From positions 8,553,432-8,617,431 of the forward strand of contig CP099846.1 in NCBI GenBank assembly GCA_030062745.1: a stretch of DNA of 64,000 bases. Direction: 5' to 3'. This document shows, piece by piece, positions 34,358-45,233 of the stretch; positions within the stretch are counted from its first letter, which is position 1, and each line of letters begins with the position of its first letter. The notes beneath the pieces are model-generated. The model saw nothing but the letters and a program-made list of their open reading frames with translations. It had not been told where the DNA came from and did not search any database. A program made the translations under genes and the position numbers. The stretch comes from Capitulum mitella (Eukaryota; Arthropoda; Thecostraca; Pollicipedomorpha; Pollicipedidae).

Positions 34358-36979
34358 ATTAGGCTTCAGAAACTCTGGTATGCCAGCGGAAAGCTAATAA
34401 AAGTTATATTACGGTGACACACGATCTATAACGTGCATAGAATCAATACTACGCCACATAACCTTATGTAATGACATTTTTCATTTTGCTGTATTTGTGA
34501 AGTTTTCATTCGCCGAGTTGTTGTCCATGTATGCATCCAAAATGATAGGAATAATTTGCACGAGCATTTTTAAAAATAAAAATGACTTTGTGACTTGACC
34601 TAACATTCAGTGGTGTTCTTGGCTTTATTTCGTGTTCTATCGAGGTCAATACAAAATGACAAAGAGCACCTTCGGACTGAAACTCCTTTGGTTGCACAGT
34701 CGTGACCTCAGTGACCTCATGTCTCAGCCTGGCAGATTTTTTACGCACAAGCTCGTGTGTTCCTTTTCCGATATACTCATGTTGCTCATACCAGATGCGT
34801 GATTCACTCATTTCCAACGAGACTGAAGAAAAGTCTGGAAAGCTGCGTTGCAAAAAAGGATAGATAATACTTACAGCTGGCTGACTTCCGATTCCGATGA
34901 ACCTCATAGCCTCAGGACCTGAATGACCTCATCGATTTCCTTGGGCCATTTTTTACTTTCATTGTCTTCTGAGGTACTTTTAAACACTTCTGTCGAATTC
35001 GGTGTCCACCATTACCTCAGATTCCCAAAAAGTCTGGTTTGGGAGCATAACACAACCCTGAATCGGAAGGGTGCTAAACATGGTCAGTCATATGATCAGA
35101 CCTGTCCTCAGATCATGATCATGATCAAATCAGATCATATTTGTAGCACGCTTGGGCTTAATGTTTTTATGCCTAAATCAGTCACTGTCTCACAAAGTAA
35201 ATCAGAATAAAGCTGGACGTCTGGATTTGAACTCGGCGTCTACCACTGTGACCTCGAAGACCTCATGGTACCTAAGGCCACGTCACAGTTTGGAATCATC
35301 TTGGTGCACTTTTGGACCGAAGAATCGACTTTGACGCTTATCTTTACCCTAGGATTGATCAAAACGGAGTTTTAGGCCGCTTTTTGCTGTTTCACCTTCA
35401 ACGAGACCCGACCTGGGCTGATCATCCTTCATTTGGGCCAACACTGTTTGTCGTGTTTGGAGACTTTCTTATTCCACGAATCCATTTCAGACGCCCACAA
35501 ACCGAAGAAACAGTTCAAAACCGTTAGAAATAAGAAATTAGGGTGCAAAGTAAACTGACCTCGGGCCATTGACCTTGGCTTTGACAATAAAGTCGAAATA
35601 GCGTAATTCTTAGGAATGTCCTCGACTACTACCTTGATGGTTTCAGGTCGATCAACCGCATGGTGTGATTCGTAGAAGACTTTTTTTAATCGGAGGTTGA
35701 CCTCTTTTACGTGACCTAGATCAGTAACCTGACATGACCGGAAGTTGAAAACGAAGAGGACATGTGCAAAAGACGTGGAAAAGGTGCCGACTGAGAGCGC
35801 TGGCTTTTGGTATTACCAAAAGTCCTAGGGAGGGGGTTGGACGTCCTCCCCCCTCCGGTTGGGTGAGGATTAAGCTCCTGGACGATTGGTTCTTAGCGGG
35901 AATAACATGGTGGAACGAGTCACACTGAGTGAGTGAAGCAAGCGAGGCCCCTTAGTTTGATAAAAATCAGTAAACGTGCATGCATTCAACGCATATTTAC
36001 AAAGGCGGCCGATGCCATGAGTAGCGCGCTCTTTTATCATTTATGATTTTTACAGCTTGAGAGTTTCGTGCTTATAAAAGGAGCTGGAGGTCTAGTGAAC
36101 AGAGAGAAGAAGGAATTTGTCGAAAGACGCAAAATGCATGACGAATAAATGTCTCATTATTACTCCTTTGTATTAAGATATATAGAAGGAGATATCTTCT
36201 GAAAATCAAAGTCAAAATAGCAAAGTCCAAACCCAGAAAATGGCAGCAACCGTTTTACGAACTTCCTGATGTTTGACCCCCTACCATTATATTACGTTAA
36301 TGTAAAGAAACAGGTCTACTGAAAAAGAAAACCATTTACATCGATGCATTTTTCCATGCATATTTTCGCGATCAGAAAAGACTGACGTCCAAAACCGAAA
36401 CGTATGCAAAAATGATAATAATGACATGGGTAAAAGACAGTACTCGGAACAACATTGTTTTGTTTTTGCTAATACGAACGTCATACCCGTGCTTCGTGAG
36501 TTTCGTAAACATGGTGCTGAGACAGTTTGCTGCGGCGTTTTCGTGAAGGAGCCTTGTATGTGCAAAGTGGCGTTTGCGAAGAAACAGCGCCGTGCTGCCG
36601 ACGTTGTTGATCTTTGCCAAGACATCTATCGCGGAGCGTGGGCACGTCGTACAGCTGAACGAAAAGTAACAAGCGCCAATGACGTACACGACATTGGTTT
36701 TTCATTCGAGCTGCAAATGCTGACGGACGTTAACTTGTTTACCAGACGCACACAGGTCTCCGCCTCAAGCCGTGTACCCAATCGTCATCTGACCAAACAG
36801 CTCGGCGCTGTGTGTGACCGTTGCCGTCGCAGGCCATGTATTGACCTGCAGTGTCAAAAGAACACGACTGTTTTAATCGATGAGGCGTCAGGAAGACGTT
36901 GCGCTGTCCGACCCAAGCTCGGCCCAGACCGCTGGTCCCCTCTGCGGCAGGCGGTCGTGCCGAGACCGGGCGTCGGACC
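34358..36979. other. Non-genic stretch upstream of the DEG/ENaC gene
   Basis: Direct repeats of GTGACCTC...GACCTCATG occur at about 34690-34720 and 35240-35270. A 218-codon open frame at 36426-37082 and a minus-strand one at 36372-36689 overlap each other and show no reliable domain. The promoter and any upstream exon of the channel gene would lie here but I cannot place them. A pyrimidine-rich CTCTGCGGCAG just before 36951 could be a splice acceptor for an N-terminal extension. Confidence 0.4.
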
Positions 36980-38158
36980 ATGCTCCGGCCGCCGTGCTGG
37001 CCCACCACCTGGGCGGCGCGCGCCCGCTGCCTGCTGGTCGCCGCCAGCGCCGCGCTGGCCGGCTTCCAGTGTTGGACGCTGATCGAGGTCTACCGCAGCG
37101 AGCCCACCTCGGTGACGCTCTCCTTCACGCCCGGGCCGTCCGTGGACGTCCCGAGCGTCACCTTCTGCGGCTACCCATACGGCAACGTCTCGGCGAAACG
37201 CCGCGAGCCGAACCTCTCGTTCAGCCGTCGCATCTGGATGGACAGTTTGTCTCTCCGGGAACAACTCCAAGAATGCTCCGCCGACTGTCTCGTCACGGAG
37301 GATATCGGCTATCCCGGGGGGCACGTCGCCGTGAAGACAGGAACGTGGCGCTCCTGGGTGTCGGACATGGCCTATCTCTGTCACACGTTCACGCCGAACG
37401 TTACTTGGCTTCAGCTGGCCAATGTCACTCCCACGCAGAAATCGAAGCTCAAAATTACCATGCTGGGCAAAACGAACTCGTCGGTGCCGTGGGACCACCG
37501 AATCATTATTCATCCGAGGCGAAAGCCTATTCTGTCCGACCTCGGTCTGCCCATGTTCGACCTGGATTTCTCATTTGAAATGAGCGGCTTTAGAGCGGCA
37601 AAGCTCTACGTGTTCTCCCGTGTTCAGGACAGCGATGATCTGGCTCGTGAGAGGTGCAACTCAGAAGACGGATACGACCGCAAAACATGCACGACGGAAT
37701 GCTACCACAGACTGGTCGCCAGCAAGCTGAACTGCTCCACACCAGAGATGCTGGGCAGCTTTCCTCGCCTGAGCGAGTGCTCCGAGGCGCCATCAACAAC
37801 TGACGTAAACTTCGCTGCACACGTCGAAAACTGCGGGTGCCTGGAGGGGTGCAGGAAGCGGCGCTACGTGGCGGACATGACCACCAGGGAGTTGTCCGAG
37901 GGTCCCGAGCGCGCCTCGCATGTCCACGCCCAAAAGACGCAGATTCCGGAGGAGGTGCTCCTACGCCGGCGCTCCTACCGCCTGGCGAACCTGTTCAGCG
38001 ACATGGCCGGCCTCGTCAGCCTCCTGCTGGGCGTGTCCGTGCTCTCGGTGGCCGACACCCTGGCTCAGGCGGCCGGCTGGTGCCGAGCCATGCTGCAGCT
38101 CCGCCAGAGGAGCACGCTCGCCCCTCACACCGTCCAGGTCCGGCCGTCACCTGCCTGA
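36980..38158 (+). CDS. DEG/ENaC-family sodium-channel subunit (pickpocket-like), compact
   Basis: The single exon encodes 392 residues. ATG at 36980 has a good ACC context; the frame extends upstream only from a non-ATG codon. Transmembrane segment 1 is residues about 15-36. The family post-TM1 motif follows (Val-Pro-Ser-Val-Thr-Phe-Cys-Gly-Tyr, 57-65). A Cys-rich extracellular loop with several N-glycosylation sites comes next, then transmembrane segment 2 at about 335-358 with Leu-Phe-Ser-Asp, Gly-Leu and the Gly-Val-Ser filter (351-353) followed by Leu-Ser. The cytoplasmic tail is short. Family members are trimeric, amiloride-sensitive Na+ channels of the plasma membrane, used in arthropods for mechano-, chemo- or osmosensing and fluid uptake; the role here is not deducible. 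It is shorter than the usual 450-650 residues, the His-Gly gating motif before TM1 is absent, and Asp359 stands where Glu is usual after TM2. GC-rich coding bias contrasts with its flanks. An upstream exon may be missing. Confidence 0.85.
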   Translation: MLRPPCWPTTWAARARCLLVAASAALAGFQCWTLIEVYRSEPTSVTLSFTPGPSVDVPSVTFCGYPYGNVSAKRREPNLSFSRRIWMDSLSLREQLQECSADCLVTEDIGYPGGHVAVKTGTWRSWVSDMAYLCHTFTPNVTWLQLANVTPTQKSKLKITMLGKTNSSVPWDHRIIIHPRRKPILSDLGLPMFDLDFSFEMSGFRAAKLYVFSRVQDSDDLARERCNSEDGYDRKTCTTECYHRLVASKLNCSTPEMLGSFPRLSECSEAPSTTDVNFAAHVENCGCLEGCRKRRYVADMTTRELSEGPERASHVHAQKTQIPEEVLLRRRSYRLANLFSDMAGLVSLLLGVSVLSVADTLAQAAGWCRAMLQLRQRSTLAPHTVQVRPSPA

Positions 38159-38640
38159 GCCGACCCCTCTCGTGACGGCTTGACCGGGACGACGTGACAC
38201 CTGCACCATCCAGGTTCAGCCGTCACCTCTCTGAGCCAATCTCCTTCTCGATGACTTCTCGACACTTTCAGACCTCTGTTGGCTTCTAGTTGTTGTCCAG
38301 CTATCTTGCACTCAGTCCTAGCCTAAGGCTTCAACTCACCATAAATCAATAGGTCCTCCTCATATACGCGATTATTTTATAACAAACGATATCTGACCAC
38401 GTCTAATGGCAATCACGGCCTTGTTTCAGTCAGCTGGTTGGTCTTAACCCCGTTTCCTCTCGGGGTATTTCTGACCTTTCATTTACCAGTGACGTTTTTT
38501 CCTAATACACGTTGTTGCTGTCCACCTCCTCAACCGCAAAAGAGATTTCGGTCATTCAAAGGGAACTTTGACGTTGCGTTTATGACCTAGAAATCTACGA
38601 AAACAAAATATATAAATAAATAAACAAAAAAGCTGTTTCT
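38159..38640 (+). promoter_or_regulatory. 3' UTR and candidate poly(A) signal of the DEG/ENaC gene
   Basis: Sequence after the TGA shifts from GC-rich to AT-rich. The first good AATAAA is at 38615-38620 in an A-rich context, about 460 bases after the stop. It is a plausible cleavage signal but could also be a chance A-rich site. Confidence 0.4.
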
Positions 38641-40091
38641 GCGGACCCGCAAATCTCATTCGCTTTACATATGCCTGCCTTTTAAGAACCTAGAGTCGTT
38701 ACCAAGAATACCCAAAATATCGGATGCTGACCGTATTTGCATCTCATATGAGATGTTTGACTTTACGCTTGCATTTACGTCACGCCAAAGGAATCTTGCT
38801 TCTTGTTTCTTGTGAGATATATCGAAAAGAATGCAGGAGCGAGATGAAGCTGTGCCTAAAAACTGCATCTATGCTTCAGTTTTGGGACGTTATTATAACC
38901 TTGGTCTTAATTGATGGTAGTTGCAGACAGCTTTTGAGGTGATGATTACGTCGAAAATGGCAAACCGTTTCAGAATTCGGAAGTTTAAAACGCTTCAACT
39001 CATGTATGACATTGCTGTTTAAAATGCGTTTCCATTTTCCAATGATTACAAATATATTTACAACATATGCTTGCATTTAAAGTTCAGTTTTCTTTGAAAT
39101 GTTTTACAAGATGCATCAGCACCTAACAAAGAACACGTGACATCAGAAAAGCACTCACGCACTATATTTATTGTAGCCCACAGAGCATAACACAGTGATA
39201 GATCATCGCCTGTGGCACCTCAAGCGCTTGAAAAAACCCTTCGTTGTGATGAGACGTGATGTGAAGTTCACATCTATAAGGTCGATATCGATGGAATGAT
39301 GAAAGAACACTTGCTTTGCCTTGTACCGTTCGCATATGTCATCAGCATAGCATGTCATAACTGCCGTTAGCCTCAGATGACCTGAACTTTAGGGGCGTAA
39401 GGAAGGTAAATACATGTGATTGTTTTACGTAAGAGTTATTTGACCAAGCGATAAGCACAGGCTAAATACAAATACTTATTCAAGTGCGTACAAGCATTTT
39501 CGTCTCTACTATGTCAGTTCTAACTATGGTTTGGTATGTATTAAAACGCTGCACTCACGCATGCTGACAATTTAGTATTGAGCTGAACACCTGTTCCAGC
39601 AGCGCCACGTGCACGACTTTTCCGCAGCTCGGCATGACGGGCCCGTACCCGGGCCCCGTCTCTGGCGCCTCAGGGGTGGCATGGCGGGCCCGGGCCCCGT
39701 CCCTGATGCCGCAGGGGATGCCGTTCGGCCGTCGATGACAGGCGCTGCAATAGGCGGAGCCGTCGATCGTCGTCACGCCGACAGCATTACAGCGTCACAT
39801 ACCCGGGCCCCAGTGCCATTCGGCCGCAGGTCGAGAGCTGTTTTCGGCTGAACTGCCAAGATGCTCAGCCAAAAAGAAGAAAAATATCTCCGTCTCCTTT
39901 CCACGGTATTTCCACGACGCTTCTGAAGAAAAGAGAGCCCTTTGTTTTTGGAGATAATGTAACAGGACAGAGAAAGGAATCGCGATATCACGCTATCAGT
40001 CAAATGGCAGGAAAACCACCTGCGCAAATGGAACGTAAGCCTAGGGGAAATGCATTATGCATTTGCCGTGTTTCAGTTATGCACTCGTGGT
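38641..40091. other. Intergenic stretch
   Basis: A patch rich in GGGCCCG motifs lies at about 39630-39730. The rest is AT-rich with no gene, repeat or RNA recognised. Confidence 0.4.
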
Positions 40092-41308
40092 TTAACCCTA
40101 TTCCCGGTGGGCTACACGGTATGGCCGATTCCCGACTGGGGGGGGGGCAGATTCGGTCCCCCCCCCCCGAGACCTCGAGAACTACACATCCGACTTCGTT
40201 GCAACAAATGGCAATCGATTTGACACGACATAAACTACACTTAAAAACAGAACATTTCAAAATTCTGAAAGGGGTGGGTACAGGGGGCAAAAATATCAAA
40301 ATGGGGGTACTTTTGGACGTCCTATAACTCTGCTGTTTATTGATCTATTTTGATGAAGATGACATAAATCGAGAGATTATCGATGGGAACTTTTACAGTT
40401 TGTACAAACATTTGGGATTTTGAGAAAATTCATAGGCGTTCACAAGGTTTCAAAAATGGGAGAATTAGTTTTTCAAAAACTGCATGAACAAAAAATGTAA
40501 AAGCACTTTTTCTGGCTTCTGCTGGTCATGCTATGCTAAAGAAGTACAAATCGTTTTGCAATGTTTGTATAATGTTGGCATAGACGGTGCAAGGGACATG
40601 GAAAAGTTGGAACTGTCATGGGCACATGCTCTTCAGATCAACTTGTTGACTTTTGACTTTAAATGACCTCCAGTGACCTTGGGGTCACTTGGAATGATCT
40701 CGTGTGCATTTAATATTATCTGTAAATGTTTCCAATCATTTGAATTCACTCTATTTCCAAAGCTTCATTTTACGGCTATTGTGATATAGGGTACGCGCAC
40801 TGACATTTTATGTCATAGCTCCATGACCCGACCTGATATCGAGCTGAAACTTGATACACAAGTAGAGGGTACCCTTCTACGCCATGTGTATTCCGGGTTT
40901 GGCATTTCAAAAATAGCGCCGAAATTACTATTATAAAACTAAATTTTGACTTTTTACCTTGACGTGATCTTGTTAAGTGACCTCAGACAAACAAAATTAT
41001 ATTTACAATTTGCCCAGTTATTTAGCTATACATCCATACAAGGTTTTAAGTTCCATCTTAATAAAGCTATTTTTGGCAGTCATTTCCCTTTACCCTCAAC
41101 AGGGCCAAAAATGGTCTGAGGTGTTTCCCAAAAAGTTGCCTGGCTCCGCCTATGAGCAAAATAGAATTTCGAAATTCTGTCACAGTACGTAGAAAGAATA
41201 GCTCAGAAAAGTGACCAAGTTTCGTGAAGCTGCGTCATAAAGCCTGCAATTGGCAATCAAAAAACCCGAGGGGGGCGAATTCAGCCCCCCTACCGGGAAT
41301 AGCGTTAA
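40092..41308 (+). mobile_element. Non-autonomous piggyBac-type element, copy 2 (1209 bp plus TTAA duplications)
   Basis: TTAA flanks both ends (40092-40095 and 41305-41308). The termini are CCCTATTCCCGG and its inverse with one mismatch (GCG for GGG at the right end). Read in reverse complement it aligns along its whole length with 20110-21321, including the G-run dyads, the GGCGGAGCCAGGCAAC segment and the AGGTCA-rich centre. Equal lengths (1209 and 1212 bp) show both are full-length copies of one family. Confidence 0.85.
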
Positions 41309-42046
41309 TAAAGGCAAAAATGGTCTGCACGGGCTTCCTGGCTTTCAGCATGATCATGAAAATATACAACCTTCTTGACATCGGGGGAGACTTGGGTTTG
41401 AAGGCGGCCTATGACTGAAACGTTGAACCTTCGCTATATATACATTGTTTATTGTAAACCCAAATTTCCCCAGGTGTAAAGAAACCTGTATATTTCCATC
41501 ATTATGCATTCATGTCATTGGTTTATCATAAGCAGAGCTTCAGACTGGTACAGTCAAGATCGCAAAGCTTCCTGAGGCCAAACCTAACAGAGCCAAAGTC
41601 AGTCTACAGAGTCAGTGGGCAGTAATGGTATGCGTTCCTTTATTACGCACGTGCATCTCCGTAGAACCGGGCTATCACACACTGAAAAGAAGCATGATGA
41701 CAAAATAAAAGACAAGCATATAAACACGATGGCGGTGGGAAAGGGAGCGGGTTTAGGGATGGAGCATTGGAATATAAAAGCAGGCTCTCAGCCGATCACA
41801 GCATTCAGAAAGGCGCTGCTTTCAGACACCTACTGGAAGGAAAGCAAGGATAAGAATGCCGCAAGAAAGTCCATTACAGACCACTGCAGCCATTTCGGCG
41901 CTGCGCTCGATGGCAGAACTGAAATTGAAGGCTGAAAAGGATTGCACAAGGAATGAAAATTTTAGGAGTGCAAATGAAGTACGAGGAAATTTGACAATGA
42001 AAGATCCAAAATTCGACAGGGTCATTCGGAGTCCAAAAACATGTTC
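41309..42046. other. Intergenic stretch
   Basis: An open frame of 106 codons (41615-41935) has no recognisable domain. Nothing else was recognised. Confidence 0.4.
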
Positions 42047-42054
42047 ATAATGTC

Positions 42055-43097
42055 AGACTTGTGCTTGTTTGATTAAGATCTGAACTGGATCACAGATCAC
42101 ATGTTTTTGGGGTCAATGGCATTAGATTCGAATCAGTGCTAAAAATGCAGTCGTGAATCACATTTGATCCAGACCGAGTTTGAAAAACAGTCGTGATTCA
42201 AATGCTGATCCGAATCCAAGCCCTGTGATGCTGATTTTGATGCGAAAGAACAACACTGTCGTTCTGGTTCAGTGCGACCAAATTGCATATGTAAAGCAGG
42301 GCGATTAAATAGCATAACAATATCTTCTGAAGAATGCCTCGTAATACACTAAAGAGGATGCCAAATACTCCAGATAACTAAATCCCATTCACAACCCGAC
42401 AAGGTCCAAACTTCCACAGCTCAGCCGTTTCAAACATATGTACCAGTACCAAGCATACGCCATTAAGGAGAGGTAACATTGAAAGTGTGCTTGAATGATG
42501 CGTTTCTTTTTAACATAGCCAGTAGATAAAGCTGCTGCTTACGAACACTTGAAGGTGCGCATGGCGTGCTGATGTTCTAGCTTTAGGTACATACATACAA
42601 ATACAACACTCAATTCCTGTCTGTTATCTCAGGGAAATACCTAAAAAGTAGAGCCTACTTAATTATATGCGATATTCCATACAGTATAATAATACACATG
42701 TATATTCCATGTATGTAGCTATTTCCCATATTCATGTATGCCTTGACAAAAAGTCTGCCAATTTTGGTGCATTTTATACACTAGGCTCCATATTTTATAC
42801 ATAGTTTTGCACTTACTATATTTGCGGTGAATGTAATTATGCTGATGTATTACTGATACTTTGAAACAATGGCTGATCCGAATCAACGAAGAACTCCGGA
42901 ATCAATGTTTGATCCGGATAATTGTTTTAATAGGTGCGAATCACATTTGATTCGGACTGGTATTGAAAAGGCTTGTGTGAATGACATTCGTTTCGGATCA
43001 AATTTTAAAAAAGCAGCGATTCAAATGCCGATTTGGATCGAGTCACTGTGATTCGGATCCTCATCCGGATCACCAAAAGATGTTGAGCACAAGTCTA
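42055..43097 (+). mobile_element. hAT-like non-autonomous element related to the intronic MITEs
   Basis: CAGACTTGTGCT at the left end is mirrored by AGCACAAGTCTA at the right. Flanking 8-bp repeats are CATAATGT (42047-42054) and CATAGCGT (43098-43105), 6 of 8 identical. Both end regions carry GATCCGAATC/GATTCGGATC motifs, and the block GAATCACATTTGAT appears near both ends in the same orientation. About 600 bp of AT-rich unrelated sequence separates the ends. No transposase is present. Confidence 0.65.
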
Positions 43098-43167
43098 CAT
43101 AGCGTCAAGTGTTTTTTGTCTTGGGTGTAACATCTTCTGGCACCTTATCAATAGCGTAGTGACCAGG

Positions 43168-43262
43168 GGTGTCGATTTGTATTCTTTTGAGAAAGCCTTG
43201 GCCCACCCAGTGTTGACTTGCCCCCTCCAACGTTGGTTTGGGCCCCTCCAATATTTTTTGCC
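43168..43262 (+). mobile_element. hAT-like terminus, partial copy
   Basis: CAGGGGTGTCGATTTGTATT starting at 43168 continues with TTTTG and matches the reverse complement of the right end of the element at 63541-63774 over about 26 bases. No opposite end or target duplication was found, so it is a fragment or diverged copy. Confidence 0.4.
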
Positions 43263-44914
43263 GGTTTTAAATGGAAATGAGTCACAATAACGAAAAGAGT
43301 GCTAAAAGTAGACAAGAGGTCAGCAAAAAGTAAAGAATAAAGTCTAAAGTGATGTATCTATCTATCTTCTATCTTTATGTATATACACCTATATACATGG
43401 GGATAAATGCAATTTTTTTATTTGATAAATAGTAACAAAAAAAAATGTATCGATTTCCGTTGGGCAAAATAAAGTAGGCTAAGTCCGTTGAAGAAACCCA
43501 CATATTATGGGAAGGTTGGATTGTCGGACCATCGGCTCTTCCCCACCCCCCATCATTTACAGAGATCTAGGGGAGGGTGGGTATGGTTCGGACGGCAGGA
43601 TAGTTCGGGCAAGCGTGATTTCTCGAAAACGCCGGAAGGTGGCGGTACCACCGGCTGTGTGTTTTTGCGCGCCAAGGCCATGGTCAGTTGACGCCATATT
43701 GTTTGCAAAAAGGTTGGCTACTTTTGTGACTGTCACTAATTTTCCGTTTTTCACCGATCGCGTTGTAGTTTTTGACTTCCACATTGAAGCATGCCCTAGT
43801 TTTTAATTACGCTATTTGGATTCATTATGCATTAGTGCTTTTAGTGGCGTGTCCTGGGCTTACAGTGTCATTAGTAACCTTGCTCAAACAGGCCATCTTG
43901 ACAACCAGCATTTCGTCTACGGAAGGGGTGTGTGGGGAAACTTCGGGCACTGAAGAGAGGGGATGGTTCGGGCTGACCGAACTATCCCCATTAACTCAAC
44001 CTGCACAGAGTTTGTAGTCTGAGGAAGGTACTCATGTGTAAAATGACATATTTCGTGAAATTTATCACGTCCCGTTCAAATCCTTGCTTTTGTTTCCTTC
44101 ATTTACGTCCTTAAAATGTAGCGTGCCTTGTCTGGTCGAATTCCCAAATTACTTTTTTTAAGGTCAATCGGACTTCGAAAAAAGTTTAGCATTATCCACA
44201 CGTGCAAGTGTAGTAATCTCCTAAATCCCAACACCTACCTATATTGCGAAGTTCCTTATAAAGGAAAAAATAGAAAAAATAATTTAAATCAAATATGGTT
44301 AGGTGTTGAAATAAATTGCTTTTACTTTATATTTAACTTCATCGGCAAATGAAAAGTCTATTAGTTAATTTGGCAACTCTAGGTACTAGTTAATTTGTAT
44401 AGCACTACTAATAGTACTAGCTACTAATCTATTAGTTAATTTGAAAAAGCCAAATAGTCAATTTGCCCCACGCACCCACCCTGAAGGGTTTTCGAAAACA
44501 GCTTGAGAACGCCGAAAGCGAGGCCGACAAAATTTTGCACAATTCTTTGCTAGTGAATACCACGTTGTACCGCGTTCGATTTTTTATCTAGCCCCAAAGA
44601 TCAAGGCGGTAGGCCAGGTCAAGGTCTGATCAATGGTTCAGAAAATCCGACTAAAAAGGTAAATTTCAAACTGAAACAAAAAATCATACTTCAGAGGGAA
44701 ACTTACAGAAATCCGCCACCACCCCGGCCTTGACCTTTCGACCAACCTGGAAGGTCAACGGCATAATATCTACAAAGTCGGAAAGCCATAGTAGAAAAGA
44801 GGGATAGCGCTACTTCTTGGTGAAATCCGCGTTTCTCTACGTAGCTTACCTTTTGAGCTTTCAAGGGTTCAAATTAACCCCCACCCACATCCCCACATCG
44901 TCTTTTCACTCCAC

Positions 44915-45145
44915 CATGGATCGAGTTTTTTTCAAAATCATTTGATGGGACAAGGAAGCCGAAAGTGTGGTCAAATTAGGTGGCAAACAGTCGCTGACCG
45001 GGGGGCGCTGGGTGTGTGTGTGAAGACCACTGACCGGGGGGAGTAAAAACCGTTGACCAGAGGGGGGTTGATGAAAGTTGGTGGGGCGAAAATCGTTGTT
45101 TGTGGGGCGGCCGCCCCGCCAACTGAATAGGAAACTCCACCCCTG
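44915..45145. mobile_element. hAT-like MITE nested in pogo-type element 2
   Basis: Exact 8-bp duplications CACTCCAC lie at 44907-44914 and 45146-45153. The ends are CATGGATCGAGTTT and the inverse of CAGGGGTGGAGTTT, agreeing at 11 of 14 positions. The interior is G-rich with CCGGGGGG and GGGGCGGCCGCCCC blocks and no coding capacity. It is younger than the host element. Confidence 0.8.
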
Positions 45146-45233
45146 CACTCCACCCAAGGTTGTTGCGATTTACCGACCACCCGGGCGCGTTTTAACACCA
45201 GGATTTCTGTTTCAGAATTGCCGACATTTAGAG

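Noticed and set aside
36372-36689. Possible mariner-type remnant on the minus strand (a His-Glu-Asn-Ala segment)
   Set aside because: Only a short, weak resemblance, with no second motif and no terminal repeats. It also overlaps a plus-strand open frame of equal quality.
36899-36979. N-terminal extension of the DEG/ENaC frame from 36899
   Set aside because: The codon there is TTG, not ATG, and an in-frame TGA lies just upstream. The ATG at 36980 has a better context.
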